From: Enterobacter pseudoroggenkampii
GTDB taxonomy: Bacteria > Pseudomonadota > Gammaproteobacteria > Enterobacterales > Enterobacteriaceae
NCBI RefSeq assembly: GCF_026420145.1
Contig: NZ_JAPMLV010000004.1
Coordinates: forward strand, 62,001 to 126,000
Length of the DNA: 64,000 nucleotides
Direction of reading: 5' to 3'
Of this stretch, positions 18,594-28,560 are shown piece after piece. The notes beneath the pieces were generated by a model. It ran no database searches and had not been told where the DNA came from. It saw only the letters and a program-made list of their open reading frames with translations. Every line of letters begins with the position of its first letter. Within the stretch, counting starts at the first letter, position 1. A program made the translations under genes and the position numbers.

Positions 18594-19640
18594 TTAAACA
18601 TTATTTCTCTCATGCTCAATGAGCCATTCTTTGCGTGAAATCCCCCCTCCATAACCTGTCATCGCGCCATCTTTTCCAATTATCCTGTGACAGGGAATCA
18701 CAATCGCAATCCGGTTGGCACCGTTAGCTGCAGCGACGGCGCGCACAGCATTTGGCTTATTAAGCCGTAGTGAAATGGCCTGATAGTATGAGGTCTGTCC
18801 ATAGGGAACAGCGCGCAACGCATGCCAGACGGATTGTTGAAAATAACTACCCGGAGCATCTAAAGCGAGATCAAACTGTCGGCGCGTTCCGGCAAAATAC
18901 TCGCCGACCTCTTTTACTGTCTGTCGGGTATGGTTGTTTTCACCGGTGACGATTCTGGCGTTAAATAAACGCTGTATATCGCGGAATTCTGTTTCCAACA
19001 TCCGGCGATCGGTAAACTCCAGCAGACAGACTCCCTGCTCTGTCGCGCAGACAAACATCGGTCCAAGCGTCGTGGTAAACCGGTGAATGACTATCACCTG
19101 GGTTGCCTGAGTCGGCGCTGCGCCAGTAAGCCGCTTGTAGGTGTAACCAAAGCCGCTAAGGGATTCATAGCCATTGTCCAGCGCAACGTCAGTCGCCGCT
19201 CGTCCGCTTTTCAGCTCCTGCAGGGCAACGTTCACCCGCTGCATTCGCTGGAAAGCCTGAAAAGTGATGCCGTGATGTTGCAGGAACCAGCGTCTTACCC
19301 GCTCCGGGCTGATGCCATGCTGACGAAGCTCCGCGTCTGCTACACGGGATTTAATATCGCGCCTGACAAGCGCAAGCGCCTGCTCAACGAATAATGGCGC
19401 GCTGTGCGCATTTTCAGCGGGCCTGCAGACCTTACAGGGACGAAAGCCAGCCGCCAGGGCAGATTTGGCATCTTTATAAAATTCGACATTTTCGCGTTTG
19501 GGCTTTCGCGCCCGGCATACCGAAATGCAGAATACGCCAGTGGTTTTGACGCCAACAAAAAACACGCCAGTATATTCTGAAGAACGTTCAAGTAATGCCT
19601 GATACCAGATATCGCATAAATTCTTATCGGTTATTTTCAT
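18594..19640 (-). CDS. ada: Bifunctional Ada-type DNA methyl repair protein and regulator
   Basis: A 348-residue protein. The N-terminal Ada box has zinc cysteines at C38, C42, C69 and C72, the E. coli numbering, with C38 as phosphotriester acceptor. An AraC-type HTH follows (VALDNGYESLSGFGYTYKR). The C-terminal O6-alkylguanine transferase has VIPCHRIIG with the active cysteine at about residue 317. It would repair methyl damage and, when methylated, switch on its regulon. The start at 19640 was chosen to match Ada; longer frames extend into the upstream gene. It overlaps that gene by 17 nt and is therefore co-transcribed. Confidence 0.92.
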   Translation of the reverse strand: MKITDKNLCDIWYQALLERSSEYTGVFFVGVKTTGVFCISVCRARKPKRENVEFYKDAKSALAAGFRPCKVCRPAENAHSAPLFVEQALALVRRDIKSRVADAELRQHGISPERVRRWFLQHHGITFQAFQRMQRVNVALQELKSGRAATDVALDNGYESLSGFGYTYKRLTGAAPTQATQVIVIHRFTTTLGPMFVCATEQGVCLLEFTDRRMLETEFRDIQRLFNARIVTGENNHTRQTVKEVGEYFAGTRRQFDLALDAPGSYFQQSVWHALRAVPYGQTSYYQAISLRLNKPNAVRAVAAANGANRIAIVIPCHRIIGKDGAMTGYGGGISRKEWLIEHERNNV

Positions 19641-20406
19641 CACTAAAAAGTCCTTCAAACGTCTGACGCGCTCGGATCGCATGCATGACATCAGTCAACG
19701 TTGACTGCATCGCTGAATGAACAAAATTGCCCAGTGAAATGCGGCTTGCCCCGGCCCGTTTCAGCCTGTCGAATGACGGTAGATCGGGCATACACATGAC
19801 ATTCAGGGGCAATCCCGTTGCCTCTGCTATGAGGCTAATGTCTTTCTCTGACGTCAGGCAGGGAACAAAAAGGCCGTCGGCACCTGCAGCTTTATAGCGT
19901 TGACCCCTTAATATCGTCTCCTGCAACGCGTCTTCATGCCCGAGCAGGTACGTGTCAGTCCGGATATTCAGAAACAGATGATAATCTTCCCTTCTCAGCA
20001 TATTGCACACTGCTCTCAGGTTACGGGAAAAATCAGAGGCATCGTCAAGCTGACGAACCCCGTTTATGACTCGGCTGTCTTCGAGGTTCACGCCTGCGAC
20101 GCCTGTCTGAGCAAGGCGCCGCAGATTGTCTGCTATCTCTTCGGCTGAATCACCATACCCTGCTTCCATGTCAACGCTCAATGGCAGGTTGCTGACAGCC
20201 CGGATCCGGGTGACCATATAAAATAACTCATCAAACGGCATTCCCTGGCCGTCGTCATATCCCAGTGTGGACGCTATAGCTGCACTGGACGTTCCCAGAA
20301 CCTGGTAGCCTGCTTTTTGCGCTGCGACAGCACTGGCGGCATCCCAGACGTTGGCGATAAGAAGAGGCTCATGCTGATAGTGGCGTTCTGCAAAGTTCAT
20401 ATTCAT
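19624..20406 (-). CDS. Isocitrate lyase / PEP mutase superfamily protein
   Basis: A 260-residue TIM-barrel protein. Motifs: LLIANVWDAASA at the start, GTSSAAIASTLGYDDG, SVDMEAGYGD with metal-binding acidic residues, and NLEDSRV. These define the PEP mutase/ICL superfamily, whose members make or break C-C or C-P bonds of oxaloacetate-like substrates. The KKCGH signature of true isocitrate lyase is missing, so the substrate is open. A second ATG at 20400 has better spacing to GAGG. It overlaps ada, the only clue to context. Confidence 0.82.
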   Translation of the reverse strand: MNMNFAERHYQHEPLLIANVWDAASAVAAQKAGYQVLGTSSAAIASTLGYDDGQGMPFDELFYMVTRIRAVSNLPLSVDMEAGYGDSAEEIADNLRRLAQTGVAGVNLEDSRVINGVRQLDDASDFSRNLRAVCNMLRREDYHLFLNIRTDTYLLGHEDALQETILRGQRYKAAGADGLFVPCLTSEKDISLIAEATGLPLNVMCMPDLPSFDRLKRAGASRISLGNFVHSAMQSTLTDVMHAIRARQTFEGLFSDENNR

Positions 20407-20923
20407 ATCCTCTCGATAGATTGAAAATGAATCTAAGCACTCAGTAAGAACCTCACAACCGAAATTCAGACGACCATTTTTTTAGCAAACATCGTCTGAA
20501 CTCGGGTGCGGAACAGACCAAAATCTTTCAGGCTCGGGTTCCGGCTTTCAGCAAGGCAAGGACCGCCCAACGGGCTGCCCCTACGTTGCGGTAGATTTGC
20601 TCGACGGTACAGCATAGGTCCCTGAACTTGCTTTCGGAAGAATGCCAGTATGCCTGGCGCTTCAAAGAGTTCTCCCCTTCCCAGTTTCACCACCGCATAA
20701 GCGGCCCATCGCCGATATTGATGGAGCAGTAGCCGTAATTCAGCGGCACGATGCAGCAAGCCGTTTCTGCTCCTCCGCAAAACTGAGCCCGCGATAAACA
20801 TCGTAAACATTGTTTCCCGGTTGAACGTAGCCTTAGGTGCGCATAATGTATGCTCATAAAAATCTTCATTTGATCATCAAATGATAACGATTCCATATAA
20901 CCTATGCATTTCAAGGAGTTCAG
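20407..20923 (-). pseudogene. Non-coding interval with decayed coding fragments
   Basis: About 515 bp between divergent genes. On the minus strand, protein-like pieces occur in different frames: YDVYRGLSFAEEQKRLAA near 20800, then EQIYRNVGAARWAVLALLK near 20600. This suggests a gene broken by frameshifts and stops. No family could be named. The region also carries the promoters of the PEP-mutase-like gene and the peroxidase. Confidence 0.35.
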
Positions 20924-21895
20924 GTGGCCTGTCCATTTTCGCAATCAGTTTCCCAGGCTGTAGATGAGAAACTTACTAGTGCAGCCATATTCCTGGTTGT
21001 GACCCTTAACCCCGGTACCGCTGCTGAAACTACCGTACGCACGTTCTGTGCAACACTATCCTCCCTTGTCAGAGGGGTAGGGTTTCGTATAGCTGATGGT
21101 GGCCTGTCTTGTGTGTTGGGATTCGGGGAGGAAGGATGGCGTCGCCTTTTTGGGGATGCTAAACCTAAATATTTGCATACCTTCCGTGAGATCAATGGCG
21201 TCCATCATGCACCTTCTACGGCCGGAGATTTGTTATTTCATATCCGGGCAAACCGTATGGATCTCTGCTTCGAATTAGCCACCCGGATACTATCGGACCT
21301 TGGAAATTCTGTTTCCGTTGTTGATTCCGTACAGGGATTCCGTTATTTCGATAATCGAGATCTACTTGGTTTTGTTGATGGTACTGAAAACCCGGTCGCT
21401 CAGAGCGCGGTGGATGCGACATTGATAGGTGATGAGGATGGGGCATTTTCTGGCGGAAGTTATGTCATTATTCAGAAATACCTGCACGATCTTGATAAAT
21501 GGAAAGCCATTCCTGTTGAACAGCAGGAAAAAATCATTGGCCGCGAAAAGCTATCGGATGTTGAGCTGAAGGATGCAGATAAACCCAGCTACGCTCATAA
21601 CGTGCTGACCAGTATTGAAGAAGATGGCGAAGACGTTGATATCCTGCGTGATAACATGCCCTTTGGCGACCCCGGCAAAGGCGAGTTCGGAACCTACTTT
21701 ATCGGTTACTCCAGGAAACCTGAACGTATTGAGCGCATGCTGGAGAACATGTTCATTGGCAATCCACCGGGTAACTATGACCGGATCCTGGATGTCAGCC
21801 GTGCGATTACCGGAGCGTTATTTTTTATTCCGACGTCCAGTTTTCTTGATAGCGTCGAACCCCAACCAGAGCCCAGCCACAAGACCGAGGGCTAA
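20924..21895 (+). CDS. Dyp-type heme peroxidase (YfeX-like)
   Basis: A 323-residue cytosolic peroxidase. The family motif GFVDGTENP is at about residue 150, with the catalytic aspartate and following heme-pocket residues. PSYAHNVL in the second half carries the proximal heme histidine and is followed by PFGDPGKGEFGTYFIGYSR, another family block. It uses H2O2 to oxidise dyes or porphyrin-like substrates. The start is GTG at 20924, with AAGGAG about 5 nt upstream. No Tat signal is seen, so it is not exported. It fits the stress theme of the block. Confidence 0.9.
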   Translation: MACPFSQSVSQAVDEKLTSAAIFLVVTLNPGTAAETTVRTFCATLSSLVRGVGFRIADGGLSCVLGFGEEGWRRLFGDAKPKYLHTFREINGVHHAPSTAGDLLFHIRANRMDLCFELATRILSDLGNSVSVVDSVQGFRYFDNRDLLGFVDGTENPVAQSAVDATLIGDEDGAFSGGSYVIIQKYLHDLDKWKAIPVEQQEKIIGREKLSDVELKDADKPSYAHNVLTSIEEDGEDVDILRDNMPFGDPGKGEFGTYFIGYSRKPERIERMLENMFIGNPPGNYDRILDVSRAITGALFFIPTSSFLDSVEPQPEPSHKTEG

Positions 21896-22080
21896 CAGTA
21901 ATAAGGATGCCGGCCAGCTATGGCGGTCGGTCAACTGAGTCATACAGAAGAGTTTTGTTTGCAACAACGGTTAACGTTCAGGGCTGCGACATCAGCAGCC
22001 CTGCTGCCATATCATTCGTGTAGTGTTTTTTTCGCAAATGACACGCCCCGTTTTTATGGCCGTCACCAGAACATCAAGTG

Positions 22081-22938
22081 TTATATGTCAATCGCCATGC
22101 GTAATTTCTTCATGGCGTTGTTTTCGAGCTGTCTTACACGTTCTGCTGATATACCGTAGCGTTCCGCCAGTTCATTTAGTGTGGCTTTATTTTCGTCGTC
22201 AAGCCAGCGTGCCCGGATGATCTCCTGGCTTCTCAGGTCCAGGGTATCCATTGCGACAACCAGACGGTCTGATGCCTGACTCTCCCAGTTATCCTCTTCA
22301 ATCATTCCGGCAAAATCCGAGGATTTATCCTGCAAGTAGAGCGAAGGAGAAACAGGCCGATGGTTATCTGATTCATCATCCGGGTATATATCGTAGGCCA
22401 TGTCCTGTGCTGACATGCGGGACTCCATTTCCTGGACGTCTTTTACCGAAACCCCCAGCTCCTGGGCGACCATGTCCACTTCATCCTGCTTAAACCAGCC
22501 GAGTCGTTGTTTAGTTTTGCGCAGGTTGAAGAATAATTTTCTTTGCGCTTTAGTTGTAGCAACTCTCACAATGCGCCAGTTACGCAATACATACTCATGA
22601 ATTTCAGACTTGATCCAGTGAACCGCGAACGAAACCAGTCGGACACCAACGTCCGGGTTAAAACGTCGCACCGCCTTCATCAGACCGACATTTCCTTCCT
22701 GAATTAAATCGGCTTGCGGTAAACCGTAACCAGAATACTGTCTTGCGATATGAATCACAAAACGCAGATGCGAAAGTATCAGGTGTTTTGCTGCGTCAAG
22801 ATCATCATTTTTTTGCAGGTTGCTGGCTAAACGTTGTTCTTCCTCTTGTGACAACATGGGACATGAGTACGCTGCTCGAATGTAGGTCTCCAGATTGCCA
22901 ACAGGTGCTAACGCTAAGTTAGTCATTTCTTTCGTCAT
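22081..22938 (-). CDS. RpoH-like heat-shock sigma factor (second copy)
   Basis: A 285-residue sigma-32 family protein, very close in length and sequence to E. coli RpoH. It has [16 protein letters not shown] at the start, region 2 ([33 protein letters not shown]), the RpoH box ([18 protein letters not shown]), and a region 4 HTH ([19 protein letters not shown]). The native rpoH lies by ftsYEX in enterics, so this is an accessory paralogue. It is divergent from the channel/ClpK/bestrophin genes and may direct them. An accessory heat-shock sigma factor beside a disaggregase suggests a transferable heat-tolerance unit. Confidence 0.92.
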   Translation of the reverse strand: MTKEMTNLALAPVGNLETYIRAAYSCPMLSQEEEQRLASNLQKNDDLDAAKHLILSHLRFVIHIARQYSGYGLPQADLIQEGNVGLMKAVRRFNPDVGVRLVSFAVHWIKSEIHEYVLRNWRIVRVATTKAQRKLFFNLRKTKQRLGWFKQDEVDMVAQELGVSVKDVQEMESRMSAQDMAYDIYPDDESDNHRPVSPSLYLQDKSSDFAGMIEEDNWESQASDRLVVAMDTLDLRSQEIIRARWLDDENKATLNELAERYGISAERVRQLENNAMKKLRMAIDI

Positions 22939-23175
22939 TCAGATCCTCGCTATAAGTGACATATTCACTATGCCGGGCTATTACAGTAATACGGAGTTTC
23001 GACAACAAACTTATCCACAAGTTCATATTTGAATGTGGATTTTTTATACATTAAATATCCATCTGATAATAAACGTTTTATTATGACCCACTCATCAATC
23101 AAAAGGATTCTATGGGCAAGATATTTACTATAAAATCGCAGCTTCGATGAAGCCATAGGCCAGAACAACCAGAAA
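22939..23175. promoter_or_regulatory. Divergent promoter region, rpoH-like / channel gene
   Basis: About 235 bp between divergent genes. CTATGG (near 23111) and CCATAG (near 23153) bracket the stretch before the channel gene. No textbook sigma-32 promoter could be assigned with confidence. Confidence 0.4.
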
Positions 23176-24321
23176 ATGATACAAGCAATCAAAGACCCTA
23201 ATTTTTTTCAGAATGCACTAAGCACCCTACTGCACAGTGATATACCCGTCATTCGGGTGATAGTTATCTTTATCCTCCTGCACTGCATCGCACACTATGT
23301 GGTACTTCCCTTTCTGGACAGAAAAGCAGAGCAACTTCGGTCATCCCGACTGCAGATCATTACTCACCATCATCTGTTCCGTTACACAGTATTAACCCTG
23401 CAAGGCATAGTGCTGACAGCACAGCTGTCTCTGGTGATATCACCTGAAAATAAAATACTGGATTTTATACTCCTGGGGGCACGACTGTGGGTGCTTACCT
23501 TTGCCTTGCTGGCATTTTATTCATTTATAGATGTTGGCTGCGAACTTTACAAAAGCAGCAATAAACTCAGTGGGTTACCTTATCGGGGTATCGAACAGAG
23601 CCTTAAGCTAACAGGCGCTGTAGTTTACGCTATTTTGTTGATTTCATTACTATTGAATAAGTCACCGCTTATCTTACTCAGTGGACTGAGCGCTGTGGCA
23701 GCGGTATTACTGTTAGTGTTTAAAGATCCGCTCCTTGGCCTGGTTGCGGGCATACAGCTTTCTGCGAATGATATGTTGCGACCTGGAGACTGGATTGAAC
23801 TTGACCAACTGGGTGCGAATGGAACTGTTCAGGATATTGGGTTAACGACGGTCAAAGTACTCAACTTTGACAATACCATTACGACAATACCCACTTACAC
23901 CCTGGTTTCAGGGGCATTCAAAAACTGGCGTTATATGATTGAGCATAATGCCAGACGCTTTCAACGCACGATTAATATTGATATTAAAACGATTAAATAT
24001 ATTAACCCTGAAGAAAAACAGGCCATTACTGGAAATCCATCTTTACCTCAACTGACGGAGATGGAAAGCAATGCCCATACTAACGTTGAGCTTTTCCAGC
24101 AATATGCCTGTGCGTATTTACGTCAACATGATGCTATCTGTCAGCAGATGACATTGATGGTCCGTCAGTTACAACCCACGGTTTATGGTTTACCTGTTGA
24201 ATTTTATGCTTTTACATCGTTTACGGAGTGGATGGCGTATGAGCAGTTACAAACAGAAATCATGTCCTATCTCATTAGCATTGTGCCATTCTTTAATTTA
24301 AAGATACATGATGTTTCATAG
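23176..24321 (+). CDS. YbdG-type mechanosensitive channel (MscS superfamily)
   Basis: A 381-residue inner-membrane protein with about five hydrophobic segments in residues 10-185. The pore-helix and beta-domain region reads GLSAVAAVLLLVFKDPLLGLVAGIQL, then NDMLRPGDWIEL, then GLTTVKVLNFDNT, closely following E. coli YbdG, the miniconductance channel. It would release solutes upon osmotic downshock. It is the first gene of a plus-strand set with the disaggregase (86 bp gap) and bestrophin-like gene, divergent from the RpoH-like gene. Confidence 0.88.
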   Translation: MIQAIKDPNFFQNALSTLLHSDIPVIRVIVIFILLHCIAHYVVLPFLDRKAEQLRSSRLQIITHHHLFRYTVLTLQGIVLTAQLSLVISPENKILDFILLGARLWVLTFALLAFYSFIDVGCELYKSSNKLSGLPYRGIEQSLKLTGAVVYAILLISLLLNKSPLILLSGLSAVAAVLLLVFKDPLLGLVAGIQLSANDMLRPGDWIELDQLGANGTVQDIGLTTVKVLNFDNTITTIPTYTLVSGAFKNWRYMIEHNARRFQRTINIDIKTIKYINPEEKQAITGNPSLPQLTEMESNAHTNVELFQQYACAYLRQHDAICQQMTLMVRQLQPTVYGLPVEFYAFTSFTEWMAYEQLQTEIMSYLISIVPFFNLKIHDVS

Positions 24322-24406
24322 CCAGCCATAACGGCAGATTTGCCTTCTGCTACGCTTAAAAACGGGGCTTTTACGGAGCACCCATTTTTTAATCAGGAGG
24401 CGAAAT

Positions 24407-27145
24407 ATGCCCGCATTGTGTGATATTTGTCAGGCAAGACCGGCTACCAGCCGCGTCACCGTGGTTCAGAATGGTCAACGTAAGACAATTGATATCTGTG
24501 ATTATGATTACCGCCAGCTAATGCGACATCAGAACATCATGAACCCCTTCGACTCATTGCTGGGAAGAGGTGGGCTCTCTGGCTTCTTCAATGGTTTTGG
24601 CAATAGCCCTCGCGATAATGATGACGAGGGAATTTTTGGTGAAGTACCACGTGAGTCGGTCGATACAACGGAAGCATTCAGTAAGCAGTCACTGGAATTG
24701 TTACAGCGAGCGGCAGAAAAAGCTCATCAGCTTAATCGTAGCGAACTGGATACGGAACATCTTCTGTACGTACTTTCTGATGCTGACGTCTGTACCGCAT
24801 TGTTTAAAGACCTGAAAATATCCCCGGACGATATTAAAAGCTATATCGATCAGAATGCTTATAGTGGCGCAACTGAGACCGGTAGCGCACCTGGTGACCT
24901 GTCAATATCGCCCCGCCTTAAAAAAGCGTTCATGTACGCGTTTCAGGCATCCCGTGAACTAGGGCATTCTTATATAGGACCAGAACATTTACTGATCGGC
25001 CTGAGTGAAGTTCCCGATAGCGTAGCGGGTGCATTACTCAAGAAATATGGGATCTCTCCCGAGGCAATTCGCCAGAAAGTTGTGAAAATCGTAGGTAAAG
25101 GCGCCGAAGATGGCCGTGTTGATACCCCTACCGGTACGCCAAACCTTGATAAATTTGGTCGGGACCTCACTGAAATGGCGCGAGCTGGTAAGCTGGATCC
25201 AGTCCTCGGGCGTGCACAAGAGATTGAAAATACGATAGAAGTTCTGGCTCGCCGTAAGAAGAATAACCCGGTACTCATTGGTGAACCCGGTGTAGGTAAA
25301 ACGGCGATCGTTGAAGGGCTGGCACAACGAATTGTCAAAGGTGATGTGCCTGAAGTTCTGCGTGATAAACGTCTCGTCGAGATCAATATGAACTCGATGG
25401 TAGCCGGAGCCAAGTATCGTGGGGAGTTTGAGGAACGGGCTAAACAACTGATTGATGAAGTGACGGCTAAAAAGGGAGAGCTGATTCTCTTTATTGATGA
25501 GCTTCATACCATAGTTGGTGCGGGTCAGGGTGGAGGCGAAGGTGGGCTCGATATTGCAAACGTCCTGAAGCCTGCTCTGGCACGCGGAGAACTTAGCCTA
25601 ATCGGGGCGACAACATTAAATGAGTACCAGAAGCATATCGAAAAAGATGCAGCGCTTGAGCGCCGCTTCCAGCCAGTTCTGGTTGAAGAGCCAACAGTAG
25701 ATCAGACGATTGTTATTCTTCGTGGACTCAGAGACACACTTGAAGCCCACCATCAGGTCACTTTCAAAGATGATGCATTTGTTGCAGCTGCTGAGCTATC
25801 AGACCGATACATAACGTCTCGTTTTCTTCCGGATAAGGCCATTGACCTTATCGACCAGGCTGCAGCACGCGTTCGTATTGGTGCCAGTTCACGACCTGTT
25901 GCAATTCAGGAGCTTGAGGCTGAAATCGCGCATCTGAAACGTGAAAGAGATTACGCCTCCTCCCGTAAACTTTTTGACGAGGTGAAACGTTTTGAAAGTG
26001 ACATTGCCGCTAAGCAGGAATCCCTTGAACAACAGACAGAAGCGTGGAAGAACAAAACGGGCTCCGAAACCCTTGAAGTGACTGTTGCTGCTGTGGCGGA
26101 AGTGGTCTCCAGACTGACCGGTATACCCGTTAGCGATTTGACCCAGGAAGAACGAAAAAAACTGCTCAATATGGAAGAACTCCTGAAACAAAGAGTCGTT
26201 GGGCAGGATCAGGCAGTCACAGCCGTCAGCGATGCAGTCAGGCTCTCCAGAGCCGGTCTGGGACAGGCCCATCGTCCGATTGCAACCTTCTTGTTCCTTG
26301 GTCCGACAGGCGTGGGGAAAACGGAATTAGCCAAGGCCATTGCCGAAGCCGTATTTGGTGATGAACAGGCCATAATTCGTATTGATATGTCTGAATATAT
26401 GGAGAAACACACTGTCGCCCGGTTGATCGGTGCTCCTCCAGGATATGTTGGTTATGATGAGGGGGGGCAGTTGACTGAAAAAGTTCGACGTCGTCCATAC
26501 AGCGTGATACTGCTCGACGAGATCGAAAAGGCGCACCCCGATGTTTACAACGTTCTGTTGCAGGTTTTCGATGATGGCCGATTAACCGACGGTAAGGGCC
26601 GGGTAATTGATTTCAGTAATACCACCATCATTGCTACCAGTAACCTTGGTTCGGCTCTCATTATGGCTAATGCCGGATTACCGGAAGAAGAGCAAAAAAC
26701 GCCGAAAGTCCTGCATGAAGAGCTAATGCAACTGCTGAAAGGCCATTTCCGTCCAGAGTTTCTTAACCGCATCGATGAAGTGATTGTGTTCAACTCGCTG
26801 TCGCAGGAGAACATCCGTCTGATTGTCCAGATTCAGCTCGACAGACTGACTCGCACTGCAGCCGCACAGGACATTTCACTCAAACTCGATGACTCCCTCA
26901 TTGAACATCTGGTTGAAGTCGGTTATCAGCCCGACTTTGGGGCGCGTGAACTCAAACGTAAGATTCGCCAGGAAGTGGAAACCAGGCTGGCAAAAGAAAT
27001 CCTCAGCGATCAACTCAAATCAGGAGATACGGTCAGCATTGGTTACGATGACAGTACTGAAACCGTCGTGTTTAAGAATGAAACAATTCCAGTAAAAAAA
27101 GAGAATGACAGTGTGGATGAAAATCAGGAAAATGCAAAAAACTGA
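24407..27145 (+). CDS. clpK: ClpK/ClpG-type AAA+ disaggregase
   Basis: A 912-residue Hsp100 ATPase. An N-terminal cysteine module ([10 protein letters not shown]...DICDYDY) precedes a Clp-N double repeat (about 90-235). AAA-1 has Walker [14 protein letters not shown] (about 291) and Walker [12 protein letters not shown] short middle domain follows (about 490-550). AAA-2 has [13 protein letters not shown] (about 632) and [11 protein letters not shown]. The loop after [17 protein letters not shown] lacks a clear ClpP-docking [LIV]-G-[FL] tripeptide, as in stand-alone ClpG disaggregases. The family gives extreme heat tolerance from mobile loci. An acidic tail ends the protein. Ribosome binding site AGGAGG. 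Confidence 0.88.
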   Translation: MPALCDICQARPATSRVTVVQNGQRKTIDICDYDYRQLMRHQNIMNPFDSLLGRGGLSGFFNGFGNSPRDNDDEGIFGEVPRESVDTTEAFSKQSLELLQRAAEKAHQLNRSELDTEHLLYVLSDADVCTALFKDLKISPDDIKSYIDQNAYSGATETGSAPGDLSISPRLKKAFMYAFQASRELGHSYIGPEHLLIGLSEVPDSVAGALLKKYGISPEAIRQKVVKIVGKGAEDGRVDTPTGTPNLDKFGRDLTEMARAGKLDPVLGRAQEIENTIEVLARRKKNNPVLIGEPGVGKTAIVEGLAQRIVKGDVPEVLRDKRLVEINMNSMVAGAKYRGEFEERAKQLIDEVTAKKGELILFIDELHTIVGAGQGGGEGGLDIANVLKPALARGELSLIGATTLNEYQKHIEKDAALERRFQPVLVEEPTVDQTIVILRGLRDTLEAHHQVTFKDDAFVAAAELSDRYITSRFLPDKAIDLIDQAAARVRIGASSRPVAIQELEAEIAHLKRERDYASSRKLFDEVKRFESDIAAKQESLEQQTEAWKNKTGSETLEVTVAAVAEVVSRLTGIPVSDLTQEERKKLLNMEELLKQRVVGQDQAVTAVSDAVRLSRAGLGQAHRPIATFLFLGPTGVGKTELAKAIAEAVFGDEQAIIRIDMSEYMEKHTVARLIGAPPGYVGYDEGGQLTEKVRRRPYSVILLDEIEKAHPDVYNVLLQVFDDGRLTDGKGRVIDFSNTTIIATSNLGSALIMANAGLPEEEQKTPKVLHEELMQLLKGHFRPEFLNRIDEVIVFNSLSQENIRLIVQIQLDRLTRTAAAQDISLKLDDSLIEHLVEVGYQPDFGARELKRKIRQEVETRLAKEILSDQLKSGDTVSIGYDDSTETVVFKNETIPVKKENDSVDENQENAKN

Positions 27146-27220
27146 TTTTGAGTAAATCAAAGCAGGCTCGAAACCTGAGCCTGCTCTTTCATAATAAAGA
27201 GCGTTTAAGGATTCATATTA

Positions 27221-28138
27221 ATGATTGTGCGTCCACCACAACACTGGTTCATCCGTCTATTTACCTGGCATGGTTCTGTCTTGTCCAGCATCATTTTCCG
27301 ACTTTCGCTCAATATAGGTATGTCGATTGTAGCCATTGTGTTGTTCCAGTGGTATGAGCAACTAGGGATTCATCTTACCGTTGCACCATTCAGTTTGCTG
27401 GGTATCGCGATCGCAATTTTCTTAGGCTTCAGGAATAATGCAACCTACAGCCGTTTCATTGAAGCCAGAGCATTATGGGGTACCATGATAATTGCACAGC
27501 GCAACATAATGCGCCTTGTCATTAACCTTGTCCCGGATGATAAAAATCTGCATAAGACCATCTGTGATTATCTTATAGCCTTTAGCTGGAGTTTAAAAAA
27601 CCAATTAAGAAACAATGAAGCTTCTTATGATGTGTATCGAATCCTGCCAAAATCAGTTTTTCTTTCTGTCATGAACAGTGCTTACCCAACCAACAAAATA
27701 CTACTTTTACTTAACAGAGAAATAGCCAAAATAAATAAAGATGGGCAAATTAGCGACATTCACTTTAACCTCATTAGCAGCAGCATTAATGAACTATCCC
27801 ATGTACAGGGTGGATGTGAAAGGATCGCGAACACCCCGGTCCCCTTCGCTTACACACTGATTTTGCAACGAACAGTGTATCTGTTTTGTACTCTGTTGCC
27901 TTTCGCACTGGTAACTGACTTACGCTATATGACCCCCTTTGTCTCTGTCTTTATATCGTATGCTTTTCTGGCATGGGATGCTCTTGCTGAGCAACTTGAA
28001 AAACCATTTGGTACAGAATCAAATGACCTACCCCTCAATGCTATTTGCAATACAATAGAACGCAATCTGATGGATATGACTAAACAAAAACCACTACCGC
28101 CAATTCATCAACCTAATAGTCATTACAATCTCACGTAG
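27221..28138 (+). CDS. Bestrophin-like (YneE family) membrane protein
   Basis: A 305-residue membrane protein of the bestrophin/YneE family, which form ion channels. Motifs: the MIVRPPQHW start, FSLLGIAIAIFLGFRNNATYSRFIEARALWG (the family signature, broken here by loop residues), and near the C-terminus PFVSVFISYAFLAWDALAEQLEKPFG. About four membrane segments. It starts 75 bp after the disaggregase and is followed by a stem-loop, so it ends the operon. Chloride or other anion conductance is a family property, not shown here. Confidence 0.87.
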   Translation: MIVRPPQHWFIRLFTWHGSVLSSIIFRLSLNIGMSIVAIVLFQWYEQLGIHLTVAPFSLLGIAIAIFLGFRNNATYSRFIEARALWGTMIIAQRNIMRLVINLVPDDKNLHKTICDYLIAFSWSLKNQLRNNEASYDVYRILPKSVFLSVMNSAYPTNKILLLLNREIAKINKDGQISDIHFNLISSSINELSHVQGGCERIANTPVPFAYTLILQRTVYLFCTLLPFALVTDLRYMTPFVSVFISYAFLAWDALAEQLEKPFGTESNDLPLNAICNTIERNLMDMTKQKPLPPIHQPNSHYNLT

Positions 28139-28157
28139 AAACAATCAAGAAATTGAA

Positions 28158-28185
28158 AGCCCCCTTTATTATAAACAAGGGGGCT
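28158..28185 (+). terminator. Stem-loop after the bestrophin-like gene
   Basis: A perfect 9-bp stem AGCCCCCTT / AAGGGGGCT with a 10-nt loop, 20 nt after the stop. The tail has only AATGATTTT, so termination may be partial. Confidence 0.65.
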
Positions 28186-28371
28186 AATGATTTTCCAAAT
28201 CAAAAAATAAATTCACTTCATATAAAACCACCATTACCCTCCAATTAATCTAAGAGCATTAACGCCCTCCCCTTCATTCATTATGAAAGCATGTTGGTAG
28301 TAAGCGGCGCTTATTACATTATAAATAGAATCTATCACTAACCATAAATTCAAGGTGGTTATTTACGGAGC

Positions 28372-28395
28372 CGTTATATAAAAATTAACATAACG
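28372..28395. promoter_or_regulatory. Possible ModE box upstream of moaA
   Basis: A 24-bp near-palindrome, CGTTATATA, five A/T bases, then TAACATAACG. It resembles the ModE operator (inverted TATATAACG halves) found before E. coli moaA, where ModE with molybdate activates. It lies about 75 bp upstream of the riboswitch, a fitting promoter position. The similarity is seen; the binding is inferred. Confidence 0.5.
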
Positions 28396-28446
28396 TAATT
28401 TTATGTCGCATTTATTTATTTCGCGTTATACTCAAATTATCAGTTA

Positions 28447-28555
28447 ACACTCTAGCCTTTAGACCTGTGTCGCAAGATATGGTTTTCTGGCCGTAACAGC
28501 CACGCTGTTGCCAGGGTGTGGGAAGAAATAACCACGCCTCCCGTATTTGGAAAAG
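28447..28555 (+). ncRNA. Moco riboswitch (moaA leader)
   Basis: The leader begins ACTCTAGCC and keeps GGCCGT, a hairpin (CAGCCACGCTG), GCCAGGG, GGAAGAAAT and CGCCTCCCGTATTTGGAAA just before moaA. This is the same order and wording as the E. coli moaA Moco aptamer. It would lower moaABCDE translation when the molybdenum cofactor is plentiful. The ribosome binding site (GGAAAA) is at its 3' edge. Confidence 0.88.
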
Positions 28556-28560
28556 TGTAT

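Noticed and set aside
22968..23192. Minus-strand frame of 74 codons in the rpoH-like/channel divergent region
   Set aside because: It covers the divergent promoter space, overlaps the channel gene start and has no ribosome binding site.
28516..28560. N-terminal extension of moaA by 15 codons
   Set aside because: The extension is the 3' part of the Moco riboswitch; the ATG at 28561 matches the E. coli start and length.
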